64,000 nt of DNA, taken from the NCBI RefSeq assembly GCF_002764115.1, contig NZ_CP017940.1:1214501-1278500 (forward strand), given 5' to 3'. This stretch comes from Phyllobacterium zundukense (GTDB lineage: Bacteria > Pseudomonadota > Alphaproteobacteria > Rhizobiales > Rhizobiaceae). How positions within the stretch are numbered: position 1 is the first letter of the stretch; each line of letters starts with the position of its first letter. Of this stretch, positions 34,325 to 43,163 are shown piece after piece. The notes under the pieces were generated by a model. That model saw only the letters and a program-made list of their open reading frames with translations. It did not search any database and was not told the DNA's origin. A program made the translations under genes and the position numbers.

Positions 34325-34507
34325 ATGGGTGATCCAATACCTGGTCCGGAACCGGAACCGAAGCCGCCAATGCCTAGCGAACCGCCTATCCCTGATCCCG
34401 AGCCTGGACCACTTCCGCCAGTGCTAGAACCACCGCCAATTCATTCGCCGGATGAGACACCGCTGCCGAATCCCGATGAAGTGTGGGAACCGCCGAAGCA
34501 CCTTTGA
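34325..34507 (+). CDS. 60-residue proline/glutamate-rich protein
   Basis: An AAGGAG site nine bases before the ATG gives a product made almost wholly of Pro, Glu and Asp: GDPIPGPEPEPKPPMPSEPP and so on, ending WEPPKHL. Such P/E repeats form an extended rod. It may be a surface or linker protein, without a signal peptide. Low complexity makes coding status uncertain, but the strong RBS supports it. Confidence 0.5.
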   Translation: MGDPIPGPEPEPKPPMPSEPPIPDPEPGPLPPVLEPPPIHSPDETPLPNPDEVWEPPKHL

Positions 34508-34659
34508 TGGATGAGTTACGTAGCCCCAACCCCGTCACGTCGCCGGACCGTACTCGTTGATGGTTGGCTGAGCCTCGCGACTCGTCGTTGGTTTTCACGC
34601 GCTGCTTGTTCTCGCGTCTCCACGATAGTGATTGGAATCCTGGTGGTACTAGGCGGATT

Positions 34660-34907
34660 TGGAGTGGCAGAACCTTGGGTGATTCCTTGATATAGCGGTC
34701 AATGACATTGTCGAGAGTCACGCCAGAAGTTTTTGCTCTTTCGACCTCCTGGCACCGAAAGTTCGGTCTCTCGACGTTGAGCCAAGCCGATGCCGCCTGT
34801 TGTTGATCGAAGGTCTTGGCCTCTCGATGGACAATAACGCCTTTACGCTTTATGACGATCTGACCGGTGTACCCGATCGTGCCATTTTTTCGCTTTCTCG
34901 GTAGGTA
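34660..34907 (-). pseudogene. Phage integrase N-terminal fragment
   Basis: A minus-strand frame open from a stop at 34908 reads RKRKNGTIGYTGQIVIKRKG, then EAKTFDQQQAASAWLNVE, and VERAKTSGVTLDNVIDRYIKES. This is the N-terminal arm and SAM-like region of tyrosine-type recombinases of prophages. The start codon is lost and the catalytic domain is missing. It lies about 100 bases upstream of dusA, the insertion site of a known prophage class, in the position of their integrase gene. Confidence 0.75.
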
Positions 34908-35006
34908 CTATAGTTCCCACGGTACGACAATGTAGTACCGAATAAGTGGAAACGGTCAAAAACAGTCGAAACGGCGGGCTAACAGACATTTCGGAATTGA
35001 CGGCAA

Positions 35007-36023
35007 GTGATTGAAAAGGCGGAAAAATACAACGACTACAAGCACAATCGCTTTGCTGTAGCGCCGATGATCGACTGGACGGACCGGCATTGCCGCGCCT
35101 TCCATCGGCAGTTCACGCGCCATGCATTGCTCTATACCGAAATGGTGGTTGCCGATGCCGCGATCCATGGCAATCGCGAGAGGATTCTTGGGTTTGCGGA
35201 AGGCGAGCATCCCGTTGCCGTGCAGCTGGGTGGGTCCGATCCAGCCAAATTGGCTGAAGCCGCGCGTATCGGTGAGGCCATGGGCTATCAGGAAATCAAT
35301 CTTAATGTCGGCTGCCCATCCGACCGTGTTCAATCGGGCACGTTCGGTGCTTGCCTCATGCAGACGCCGAGTGTCGTTGCTGTATGTGTGCACGCAATGA
35401 AGCAGGCGGTCGCACTTCCGGTGACGGTCAAGTGCCGCATAGGTGTCGACGATCAGGATACGGTAGTGGCCCTCGACGAACTCGCCCAAGGTGTTTTCAA
35501 CGCCGGAGCCGATGCGTTGTGGGTTCATGCGCGCAAGGCCTGGCTCAAGGGGCTTTCGCCGAAGGAAAACCGCGATATTCCGCCGCTGGACTATGATCGC
35601 GTCTATCGTCTGAAACGGCAAAATCCGAGTCAATTCATCGGGATCAATGGCGGTATTCAGACGCTCGGTGAAGCAGTTGAGCATTTGAATCATGTAGATG
35701 GCGTCATGCTTGGCCGCGCTGTCTACAACAATCCGATGCTGTTGCTCGATGTCGATGCCACGGTTTATGGCAGCAAGGACGCCTCATCCTCGCTCGATGC
35801 GATCATCGATCATATGTGCGACTATGCGGACGCGCACATTGCGCGGGGCGGGCGGCTGTCGCACATCACGCGGCACATGGTTGGCCTGTTTCATGGGGCA
35901 CCCGGCGCCCGGCGCTGGCGTCAGATACTGTCGACCGATGCCAATCAAGCTAACGCTGATAGCGCTGTTATTCGCCGGGCGTATGGGGTAATTCAGACCT
36001 CGTTCGCTGATGAGGCGGCTTAG
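35007..36023 (+). CDS. dusA: tRNA dihydrouridine synthase A
   Basis: The 338-residue FMN enzyme reduces uridines in the tRNA D-loop (U20/U20a in E. coli). Motifs: APMIDWTDRHCR at about 19-30, the catalytic region NLNVGCPSDRVQSGTFGACLM with Cys102-like, and KCRIGVDD and INGGI near the FMN. A GTG start is used; the N-terminal 14 residues are unlike typical DusA and may derive from recombination with a phage attachment site. The 3' end overlaps the aspartic protease gene's stop. Confidence 0.93.
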   Translation: MIEKAEKYNDYKHNRFAVAPMIDWTDRHCRAFHRQFTRHALLYTEMVVADAAIHGNRERILGFAEGEHPVAVQLGGSDPAKLAEAARIGEAMGYQEINLNVGCPSDRVQSGTFGACLMQTPSVVAVCVHAMKQAVALPVTVKCRIGVDDQDTVVALDELAQGVFNAGADALWVHARKAWLKGLSPKENRDIPPLDYDRVYRLKRQNPSQFIGINGGIQTLGEAVEHLNHVDGVMLGRAVYNNPMLLLDVDATVYGSKDASSSLDAIIDHMCDYADAHIARGGRLSHITRHMVGLFHGAPGARRWRQILSTDANQANADSAVIRRAYGVIQTSFADEAA

Positions 36024-36724
36024 TCAGACAGGACCAGCCGGTCGCCCCGCACGGAAAAACCACTGAGCGTGTTCAAGAAATTCATGCCCAGTAGGCTGCC
36101 GTCCATACGGCCATCCTGGGTTACCATCGCGCGGATATTGCGGCGTTCAATGGCACCGATCTTGATGCTGTCCAGCGTGACATTCGCGGCCGTGGTCGTG
36201 CCGTTGGCAGTCGTGATCGGTGTTTTGTAGGAAAGCTTGTCTGGGTTGAGGCCTGCTCTACGCGCATCGTTGGCGGAGAGCACGATCGACGATGCGCCCG
36301 TATCGATCATGAAGGGCACTGCCGCGCCATTCACTTCGCCCCTGACCTCGAAATGACCATTGTCCGCCTTGGCTAGTGTCACGGTAACCAGACCATCGCT
36401 ATCGCGGTTGGAGATTGGGCTGCCGGGAATCAAACCCGCCGTAATACGGTGGCCAACATCCTGCAATTCATAACGATATTGATAACCTGCGACGAGGCCC
36501 AGAATGATAATGAGCCAAATAGCCATGCTGCGCAGGAAATGGCTGAGCGGAATACCGGAGCCGAGGAGAGCCGAGGCAAGGACAATGCCCCAGATACCCA
36601 TGTAGGCGAAGCGGGCAAAGTCGTCATTGGCCATGCCGAGCGTGGAACCGCTGTCGTTGTTTGCCATCAGCAGAAGGAGAGTGCCGCCGATGAGTGCAAT
36701 GATGATCCAGAACAGGCGGCTCAT
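36020..36724 (-). CDS. TIGR02281-type retropepsin-like aspartic protease
   Basis: The 234-residue protein has three membrane helices (about 5-20, 38-58, 63-80) and a retropepsin-like domain: PFMIDTGASSIVLS around 137-150 holds the catalytic Asp, with GSLLGMNFLNTL near the end. It is a membrane-bound TIGR02281 clan AA protease found in alphaproteobacteria. The active form is expected to dimerise. It is transcribed against dusA and followed in the other direction by DUF1289. Confidence 0.88.
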   Translation of the reverse strand: MSRLFWIIIALIGGTLLLLMANNDSGSTLGMANDDFARFAYMGIWGIVLASALLGSGIPLSHFLRSMAIWLIIILGLVAGYQYRYELQDVGHRITAGLIPGSPISNRDSDGLVTVTLAKADNGHFEVRGEVNGAAVPFMIDTGASSIVLSANDARRAGLNPDKLSYKTPITTANGTTTAANVTLDSIKIGAIERRNIRAMVTQDGRMDGSLLGMNFLNTLSGFSVRGDRLVLSD

Positions 36725-36730
36725 CGTTGA

Positions 36731-36964
36731 TCAAACCTCCTGCTGCTTTTCGCGAGCCATTCGGCTTCGCCGTGTTTCGCGGCGCGGCCGCCGCTCGACC
36801 GTTTCAAGCCGGGCAGGCAAGCCAGCCATGATGGTGCGACGATTTTCCGGTGACATGATCGACCAGGCGCCGATTTCCTCGCGCGTGCGCCCGCAACCGA
36901 AGCAATAGCCGGTCTTGATATCGATAGCGCAGACGAGAATGCAGGGTGACTCGATGGAATTCAT
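36731..36964 (-). CDS. DUF1289 protein
   Basis: The 77-residue product has the DUF1289 cysteine pattern SPCILVCAID ... GYCFGCGRTREEI, which can hold a zinc or an Fe-S centre, and an Arg/Glu-rich tail. Family function is unknown. It lies seven bases upstream of the protease gene and is probably co-transcribed with it. Confidence 0.85.
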   Translation of the reverse strand: MNSIESPCILVCAIDIKTGYCFGCGRTREEIGAWSIMSPENRRTIMAGLPARLETVERRPRRETRRSRMAREKQQEV

Positions 36965-36982
36965 TGCACAGATTTGGTACGG

Positions 36983-37756
36983 TTAAACTGCAATGACAAG
37001 CCCGAGCAGAAGTGAAATTGTCGCGAGCTGCTGCATTGCGCCCAATGTATCGCCTGTTTGACCGCCGATCGTCTCCCGACATAGCCCTAAAAAGCCGAGG
37101 TAGACGAGTGCGGTCAGAAATGCGGCAATGATGACGGCCAATAGTCCGCCCGCCGTGCCATAGCTGATCGCAAGGACGGCCGCACCGAGGAACAGGGCAA
37201 AATTGGCGTCTTCAGCATTTGGGATTCCTGCCTGGTCAGCAACGCCGCCGGCTCGCGCGGAGGGCAGGCTCTGCCAGAATTTGACAAGCGTCGCCCGGCT
37301 TGCAGCCTCTGTTCCAACTACGACAACAAACGCTTGGAATGGACCAACTCTATCGACAATCGTCGCCAACAGTGCTGTTTTCATAAGGACGGAAATAATC
37401 AAGGCGAGTGTGCCATAGGAACCGATTGCCGAGTCTTTCATGATTTCGAGCCGTCGCTCTACCGAATTCCCGCCGTAGAAGCCGTCGGCGACATCGGCCA
37501 GTCCGTCCTCGTGCAGCGCGCCGGTGGTAATGATCAAGGCCACGATCACAAACAACGCGGTGGCGATTTCAGGCAGATCGAGCGCAACCGCGACGAGCAA
37601 TACGATCGATGCGGGCAGGGCGATGAGAACGCCCGCCAAAGGAAAGCCGCGCACCGTGTCATGAAGAGAACCACTGTATCCGACGAACCAGCGCGGCGAG
37701 ACGGGCAGGCGCGAGAGAAAGGCTAGCGCCCGCATCGTCTCCTTGACCAATTCCAT
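36983..37756 (-). CDS. cobS: Adenosylcobinamide-GDP ribazoletransferase CobS
   Basis: The 257-residue membrane enzyme joins adenosylcobinamide-GDP and alpha-ribazole, the last step in cobalamin assembly. It contains the family core AFPLAG-like GFPLAGVLI, EDGLADVADGFYGG (metal-binding Glu/Asp motif), KDSAIGSYGTLAL, and several membrane helices. An AGAGG site precedes the ATG. It is divergent from cobT, whose product supplies alpha-ribazole phosphate. Confidence 0.93.
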   Translation of the reverse strand: MELVKETMRALAFLSRLPVSPRWFVGYSGSLHDTVRGFPLAGVLIALPASIVLLVAVALDLPEIATALFVIVALIITTGALHEDGLADVADGFYGGNSVERRLEIMKDSAIGSYGTLALIISVLMKTALLATIVDRVGPFQAFVVVVGTEAASRATLVKFWQSLPSARAGGVADQAGIPNAEDANFALFLGAAVLAISYGTAGGLLAVIIAAFLTALVYLGFLGLCRETIGGQTGDTLGAMQQLATISLLLGLVIAV

Positions 37757-37883
37757 ACTAAAAACCTCTGAATCGAAGGGTCGCGACACTCTGTGCCGTG
37801 TGTTGACCTTTGCGTTTTCTCTTCCAGCGCTTATAGGACGGGTGTTCCTAATTTGCCATGAAGACTTGATCACAAGGAATGTC
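37757..37883. promoter_or_regulatory. Divergent cobS-cobT control region
   Basis: The 127-base gap holds both promoters. A ttgacc and a tatagg element are spaced about 22 bases apart on the plus strand, wider than ideal. I see no cobalamin riboswitch (B12 box) here. Confidence 0.35.
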
Positions 37884-38900
37884 ATGACCACTGGCCTGCC
37901 GTTTGACGATTTTCGCACTCTTATCGAGACATTGCCGGGACCTGACGAGGCTGCTGTCGCTGCTGTGCGCAAGCGCGACGCGACGCTGACGAAGCCGCCG
38001 GGCGCGCTCGGGCGCATGGAAGAGATTGTCGAATGGCTTGCTGCGTGGACCGGGCGTGCGCGCCCGCAGGTGACACGGCCGCTGGTTGCCGTCTTTGCCG
38101 GCAATCACGGCGTCACTGCCAAGGGGGTTTCGCCCTATCCATCGTCTGTCACGGCACAGATGGTGGAGAATTTCGCTGCGGGCGGAGCTGCCATCAATCA
38201 GATCTGCATCGCCAATGATCTCGGTTTGAAGATCTTCGATCTCGCGCTGGAATACCCGACTGCCGACATCACCGAAGAAGCGGCAATGGACGAAAAGACC
38301 TGTGCCGCGACCATGGCATTCGGCATGGAATCGATTGCCGGCGGCACTGACCTACTCTGCATTGGCGAAATGGGGATCGGCAATACGACGATTGCGGCAG
38401 CGATTTTCCACGGGCTCTATGGTGGAACGGCGGAAGATTGGGTTGGTCCCGGTACTGGTTCGAACAGCGAGGGATTGAAGCGCAAGGCCGATGTGGTACG
38501 TGCCGCTGTCGCGCTGCACGCATCACATCTCAAGGATCCGCTGGAGGTGCTGCGGCGTCTTGGTGGCCGTGAGATAGCCGCCATGGCCGGAGCGATCCTC
38601 GCTACACGCGTCGAAAAAATCCCCGTGATCATCGATGGCTATGTCGCAACGGCAGCGGCGGCAATTCTGCATGCAGCCAATCCGGAAGCAATCGACCATT
38701 GCCTGTTTGGTCATGTGTCAGCGGAGCCGGGTCATCGCAAGGTTCTGGAGAAACTCGGCAAGCAGCCGCTTCTCGATCTCGGAATGCGGCTCGGCGAGGG
38801 TACGGGCGCGGCGCTGGCAGCGGGTATTGTCAAGGCAGCTGCGCTTTGCCACAGCGGCATGGCGACGTTCGACCAGGCTGGCGTCAGTAATCGCGATTAA
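37884..38900 (+). CDS. cobT: Nicotinate-nucleotide-dimethylbenzimidazole phosphoribosyltransferase CobT
   Basis: The 338-residue cytosolic enzyme makes alpha-ribazole phosphate from dimethylbenzimidazole and nicotinate mononucleotide. Motifs: KPPGALGRMEEI, FAGNHGVTAKGVSPYPSSVT, GEMGIGNTTIAAA (about 155-167), GGREIAAMAGA and LGEGTGAAL with the catalytic Glu near the C-terminus. AAGGA site before the ATG chosen; an upstream extension overlaps cobS. A bidirectional terminator follows. Confidence 0.94.
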   Translation: MTTGLPFDDFRTLIETLPGPDEAAVAAVRKRDATLTKPPGALGRMEEIVEWLAAWTGRARPQVTRPLVAVFAGNHGVTAKGVSPYPSSVTAQMVENFAAGGAAINQICIANDLGLKIFDLALEYPTADITEEAAMDEKTCAATMAFGMESIAGGTDLLCIGEMGIGNTTIAAAIFHGLYGGTAEDWVGPGTGSNSEGLKRKADVVRAAVALHASHLKDPLEVLRRLGGREIAAMAGAILATRVEKIPVIIDGYVATAAAAILHAANPEAIDHCLFGHVSAEPGHRKVLEKLGKQPLLDLGMRLGEGTGAALAAGIVKAAALCHSGMATFDQAGVSNRD

Positions 38901-38902
38901 GA

Positions 38903-38928
38903 AAAAGGCCTGCGAAAGCAGGCCTTTT
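38903..38928. terminator. Bidirectional terminator between cobT and doxX
   Basis: AAAAGGCCTGC - gaaa - GCAGGCCTTTT: an 11-bp perfect stem with GAAA tetraloop, A-run on one side and T-run on the other, serving both convergent genes. Confidence 0.9.
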
Positions 38929-38943
38929 CGATTCTCGGGTCGG

Positions 38944-39390
38944 TTAGAATTCCTTGCCGATCTTCGCGTCGACAGAGTAATTGCTGGCGCCGCGAATGAC
39001 GAAAAAGAACAGGATGGCAGTCCAAAGGATCGACTTTTCGGCACCGCCCCAGCCTTGACCCTGGACGATCCCGTGGAAGTAGATGGTGACGGCGAGGATA
39101 ATGGTCGTAGCAAAAGCGGCCGGACGCGTGAACAGGCCGATGGTTAGAAGAACACCGCCCACGAACTCGGTTACGGACAGGAGCGGCGACCAGAATACAC
39201 CAGGATAGAACCCGAGGCCTTCGACCATCCCTACCGCACCGAATGGGTTCGCGATCTTTCCAGAGCCATGCACGATCAACGCGATGCCAGTGATCACACG
39301 CAGGATTGTTTCAGAGAGCTGGCCCAGGTTTGTGTAGATTCCGCCAAGGGCGGGAATGATTAAAGCCCGGTTGTTTCCGTTCGCATTCAT
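38944..39390 (-). CDS. DoxX family membrane protein
   Basis: The 148-residue protein has four hydrophobic segments and DoxX hallmarks: ILRVITGIALIVHGSGKI (about 29-46), VGGVLLTIGLFTRPAA, and an end near FFFVIRGASNYSVDA. DoxX proteins are poorly characterised membrane proteins; some act with redox partners. It is convergent with cobT and downstream of a sensor kinase gene. Confidence 0.85.
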   Translation of the reverse strand: MNANGNNRALIIPALGGIYTNLGQLSETILRVITGIALIVHGSGKIANPFGAVGMVEGLGFYPGVFWSPLLSVTEFVGGVLLTIGLFTRPAAFATTIILAVTIYFHGIVQGQGWGGAEKSILWTAILFFFVIRGASNYSVDAKIGKEF

Positions 39391-39482
39391 TGTTGCGTGT
39401 CCCGTTCAGATTGTTGCACTGCACACAGCAATGCAGCGCTGCCAAATAACGAGCAAATAACAATAAATTGAACTTGACTATT

Positions 39483-41006
39483 TTACGCAGCTTTTTTCTG
39501 GCTGTGCTTCTTTGAGGATGTTTGAGTGCTCTGGATGACACGCATACGCGGGAACGTCGCAAGTGCCTCCGTTCCTTCACGCAGCTTGGAAAACAAATGA
39601 AATTCGCCATCGTGAACATGGACAAGCGCCTGCACGATAGGAAGGCCGAGGCCGGTGCCCTGTTCAGCACTCTTTATAGCAATTGATCCCTGGCCGAACG
39701 AGGACAGAACCACGGGAATTTCCTCGGGTGGAATGCCTGGGCCATTGTCACGGACCGAGATGTATTGACCGCCGCCGACCGTCCAACCAACCTTGATGTG
39801 GATCTTGCCGTTCGGCGGAGTGAATTTCACCGCGTTGGCGATAAGGTTGAGGAGAATCTGACGGATCGAGCGTTCATCGGCATTGAGGCGCAGCATACCC
39901 GTTTCAAACTGAGGTATGAGACTGACATCCTTGTTGCGCGCCTTCAGATTCATCATGTGGATGCACTCATTGGCGATATCGGTCAGCAGCAAGGGTTCTT
40001 CGTTGATTGAATACCGACCGGCCTCGATCCGGCTCAGGTCGAGAATCTCATTGATCAGATTAAGCAGGTGTTCACCCGAAGCATGGATGTCGCTGGCATA
40101 TTCGCGATAGGTCCCATTCTGAATCGGACCCAGCACTTCCTTGGCCATCACCTCCGAGAATCCGAGAATGGCGTTGAGCGGCGTGCGCAATTCGTGGCTC
40201 ATGGAAGCGAGGAAACGCGACTTGGCCAGATTGGCTTCCTCGGCCCGTCGTCTGCCCTCGTCTGACATTGCATTGGCGGTCTCGAGCTCGGCAATCAGCG
40301 CGTCCTTCTCTGCTTGAAGCGCCAGCGTGACCGCCACAGATTGGTTGAGCCGCGTCGCGACGAGGTAGAAAAAGGCGAGACCGGCAAAAAGCATGACAAC
40401 CATGGTGGCCAGAAGGGGGCTATCCAGATGATTGGATGCGAGAAGCGTATAGGTGATTACCGGCAAGGTGAAAGCTGCCAGGATGGCAGCGCGCAGTGCC
40501 GAAGAAACGATGGCAGTGATAGCCATGGCGAGGATGATCACCACCGCCTTGATGACCGGGAAAAGACTAATTCCACAGGCGGCGCAATCGAGATAGGCGA
40601 AATATGCCCAACCTATGCTGGTCATAAAATGTCCGCCCAGATAGATCATCTGCCATTGCCGGATATGTTCGTTGACAATGCCCTGCTTCGCAAGGCGGCG
40701 TGCCAGAAGTCCGAGTATGGCATAGAGGGCGATCGTGAAACCCGCCCAGAGGATAATACTCTTACCAAAACCCGAAAAGACGCCGATAACAGCGATCATG
40801 ACAATCAAAAGCGGTATCGTCGCCGAATTGACGATGAGTGCCCGCGTGTGCATGAACAACAATTCGCGTTCGAAATGGTTGATGCCCGCACGCTCCATCA
40901 ACCGGTCGCGGGCGCCTCGCATAACCATCGACAGATCCTTGTTGCGCGGCAGTTTCCGCCGATCAACAATATTCTTGTCTGCTGTGGTTGCGTCGAGTAA
41001 TGCCAT
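39483..41006 (-). CDS. Membrane sensor histidine kinase (PleC/DivJ-like)
   Basis: The 507-residue kinase has about six membrane helices within 50-220, a short coiled segment, HisKA with the phospho-acceptor region ASMSHELRTPLNAILGFSEV (about 268-290), and HATPase_c with ANAVKFTP, VRDNGPGIP and GTGLGLPIVQALV. This is the DivJ/PleC-type HisKA branch of alphaproteobacteria, which often act in cell-cycle or development through DivK-like regulators. No response regulator is adjacent. Start ATG with GAGGCG; an upstream in-frame extension is not supported. Confidence 0.88.
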   Translation of the reverse strand: MALLDATTADKNIVDRRKLPRNKDLSMVMRGARDRLMERAGINHFERELLFMHTRALIVNSATIPLLIVMIAVIGVFSGFGKSIILWAGFTIALYAILGLLARRLAKQGIVNEHIRQWQMIYLGGHFMTSIGWAYFAYLDCAACGISLFPVIKAVVIILAMAITAIVSSALRAAILAAFTLPVITYTLLASNHLDSPLLATMVVMLFAGLAFFYLVATRLNQSVAVTLALQAEKDALIAELETANAMSDEGRRRAEEANLAKSRFLASMSHELRTPLNAILGFSEVMAKEVLGPIQNGTYREYASDIHASGEHLLNLINEILDLSRIEAGRYSINEEPLLLTDIANECIHMMNLKARNKDVSLIPQFETGMLRLNADERSIRQILLNLIANAVKFTPPNGKIHIKVGWTVGGGQYISVRDNGPGIPPEEIPVVLSSFGQGSIAIKSAEQGTGLGLPIVQALVHVHDGEFHLFSKLREGTEALATFPRMRVIQSTQTSSKKHSQKKAA

Positions 41007-41166
41007 GCGCCTCGTTCCAGATGGCCTTAGATCTGCACTTGTGGCAGCATTGCATCGCAAGCCTATTCACAAATGATTAAGAGATCTTCAAAACAAAGCA
41101 GCGAATGCCATCAATTGGATTAGCTCCAAAGGCGGATATGAACCTTCTTCTTCCAATGAATCTCCG

Positions 41167-41817
41167 ATGAGCAGAGGCTATCGCAGCTACCGCCCCAGAT
41201 GGCGTCGTCCAGCATCGGCACCACGCTCATTTGCTCGTAAAGTGCTGGATTTCATGCTGATGGCAATCTTCTTTGCCTTGGTCGCTCTGCTGGCGGCCAA
41301 GCTCAACAGACGGGAACCAGTGGAATCACTCGTCGGCAAGGCCTATGTCATCGATGGCGATACGATCTCGATTTCCGGCAACCACATTCGGCTCAAGGGT
41401 ATCGACGCTCCAGAGCTCACCCAAAGTTGCGGCGCTGCCTCGGCGACCAGCGCCTGCGGCCAGGGTTCCCGGCAGACGTTGATACGCCTGATCGGGGGGA
41501 GGCCGGTGCGATGTGCAGGAGAAGGCCACGACAAATACAATCGCAGCCTTGCAACCTGCTTCATCGATGAAGTCAACCTCAACCAAGCAATGGTCGAGGC
41601 TGGACAGGCCATCGCATATGGCGATTATCATGACGCCGAAATGCAGGCTCGCCGGACCAAGAAAGGTCTGTGGGGCAGTGAATTCGAGACGCCGCAGGAT
41701 TGGCGCGAGGAGCACGAGGAGTTGCCGGAACCGTCACAACAGCAACCCAATCGACCGGCAGACTTGGTCGACCAATTATTTGACTTGATCAACCGACTAC
41801 TGGGAGGACTACTGTGA
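41167..41817 (+). CDS. Thermonuclease family protein (SNase-like)
   Basis: The 216-residue protein has a membrane anchor (about 27-45) and an SNase OB-fold: AYVIDGDTISISGNHIRLKGIDAPEL with the key Asp, Arg and Glu, GHDKYNRSLATC with the second Arg, and KKGLWGSEFE. All catalytic positions seen in staphylococcal nuclease (Asp21, Arg35, Glu43, Arg87) appear to be kept. It should cut nucleic acid outside the membrane. Its stop overlaps the GTG of the GST gene. Confidence 0.88.
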   Translation: MSRGYRSYRPRWRRPASAPRSFARKVLDFMLMAIFFALVALLAAKLNRREPVESLVGKAYVIDGDTISISGNHIRLKGIDAPELTQSCGAASATSACGQGSRQTLIRLIGGRPVRCAGEGHDKYNRSLATCFIDEVNLNQAMVEAGQAIAYGDYHDAEMQARRTKKGLWGSEFETPQDWREEHEELPEPSQQQPNRPADLVDQLFDLINRLLGGLL

Positions 41818-42425
41818 AACTTTATGATGGGGGCCGCGCGCCCAATCCGCGCCGCATGCGAATTTTCCTGGCTGAAAAAGGCATAGAAGTGCCAATGATA
41901 CCGGTCGATATGTCCGCCATGGCACACAAGTCCGCGGAGATCACCGCGCTCAATCCATTTCAGCGTCTGCCTATACTGGAGCTTGATGATGGCACGGTTC
42001 TTACCGAATCCGTGGCGATCTCGCGCTATTTCGAAGAGCTCCATCCGGAACCTCCCTTGTTTGGCACGGGAGCAGTCGGCAAGGCCCAGGTGGAGATGTG
42101 GAACCGCCGTGTCGAGCTCTACCTCATGGCCGCAGTCACCGCCGCCTTCCGGCATACCCATCCGGCGATGATCCAATGGGAGATACCGCAAGTTCCTGCC
42201 TGGGGAGAGGCCAATAGGCCGAAAGCTGCGGCTTTCATGAAAATCATGGATGATCAGTTGGCGACGAATGAATTCATCGCAGGGAGCACATACTCGATTG
42301 CCGATATCACGCTGCTAGTGGCTATCGATTTTCTCAAGCCTGCAAGAATCACGTTACCCGACGAGCTTGTTCATCTTCGGCGGTGGCATGATGCTGTATC
42401 AAGCCGGCCAAGCGCCAAGGCATGA
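41814..42425 (+). CDS. Glutathione S-transferase
   Basis: The 203-residue enzyme has a thioredoxin-fold N-domain (MKLYDGGRAPNPRRMRIFLAE, TESVAISRYFEE with the glutathione-contacting Glu-Ser) and an all-helical C-domain (ADITLLVAIDFLKPA). The substrate is unknown. GTG start overlapping the upstream TGA; its own stop overlaps the next ATG. Middle gene of a coupled trio with nuclease and glycosylase. Confidence 0.88.
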   Translation: MKLYDGGRAPNPRRMRIFLAEKGIEVPMIPVDMSAMAHKSAEITALNPFQRLPILELDDGTVLTESVAISRYFEELHPEPPLFGTGAVGKAQVEMWNRRVELYLMAAVTAAFRHTHPAMIQWEIPQVPAWGEANRPKAAAFMKIMDDQLATNEFIAGSTYSIADITLLVAIDFLKPARITLPDELVHLRRWHDAVSSRPSAKA

Positions 42426-43057
42426 GCTTGACGAACGTGCTGCCAGCTCTCGAAGCCCTGTCGTTTGAGATCAAGGCATGCCGGATTTGCCGGGATGCAC
42501 CGCGTTTTGGTCCGCCTTTACCCAACGAACCCAATCCTGTGTGCGTGGTCTCTTCGACGGCGCGAATTGTCATTTGCGGGCAAGCGCCAGGTATTCGCGT
42601 CCATAACACTGGTCTGGCATTCAACGATCCTTCAGGCGACCGGCTGCGTGACTGGCTCGGTGTCGATCGGGAAACCTTCTACGATCCGGACAAGTTTGCC
42701 ATCGTGCCCATGGGCTTCTGCTTTCCGGGTTATGATGCGCATGGCAGCGACCTGCCGCCGCGGCGGGAATGTCGCGAGACGTGGCATGACCGCGTGTTTC
42801 AACTGATGCCGCAAATCGAGCTCATCCTGACGATCGGCCAATATGCGCAGGCCTATCACCTTGGCCGGCGCCGTCGTGCCAGCATGACTGAAACGGTATC
42901 GAACTGGCGAGAATATTTCGAAGTGGAATCCGGAGCTTCGATCCTGCCCTTGCCGCATCCCTCCTGGCGCAACAATGTCTGGTTGAAGAAGAATCCGTGG
43001 TTCGCGCAGAACGTTCTACCAGTGTTGAGGGAGAAGGTCAGGATTCTAATTTCCTAG
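42422..43057 (+). CDS. Uracil-DNA glycosylase family protein
   Basis: The 211-residue protein has the UDG superfamily motifs: ICGQAPGIRVHNTGLAFNDPSGDRLRDWLG (motif 1 with GQAPG) and LPLPHPSWRNN (motif 3, catalytic histidine). The Cys-X2-Cys near the N-terminus (ACRICRDA) is reminiscent of Fe-S members, but only two cysteines are adjacent. It would remove uracil or another damaged base from DNA. Coupled to the upstream GST gene by ATGA. Confidence 0.85.
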   Translation: MSLTNVLPALEALSFEIKACRICRDAPRFGPPLPNEPNPVCVVSSTARIVICGQAPGIRVHNTGLAFNDPSGDRLRDWLGVDRETFYDPDKFAIVPMGFCFPGYDAHGSDLPPRRECRETWHDRVFQLMPQIELILTIGQYAQAYHLGRRRRASMTETVSNWREYFEVESGASILPLPHPSWRNNVWLKKNPWFAQNVLPVLREKVRILIS

Positions 43058-43163
43058 CTATTGGGATGAAATTTTTTTCAAATTTGAAAAGATTGGAATA
43101 ATTTTCTTGTACGCTCGTTGATTATCGGACCATAAAGTATCCCATTCCACAGGGATGACAAAC

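Noticed and set aside
37757..37883. Cobalamin riboswitch between cobS and cobT
   Set aside because: The gap is too short and no B12-box-like sequence was seen.
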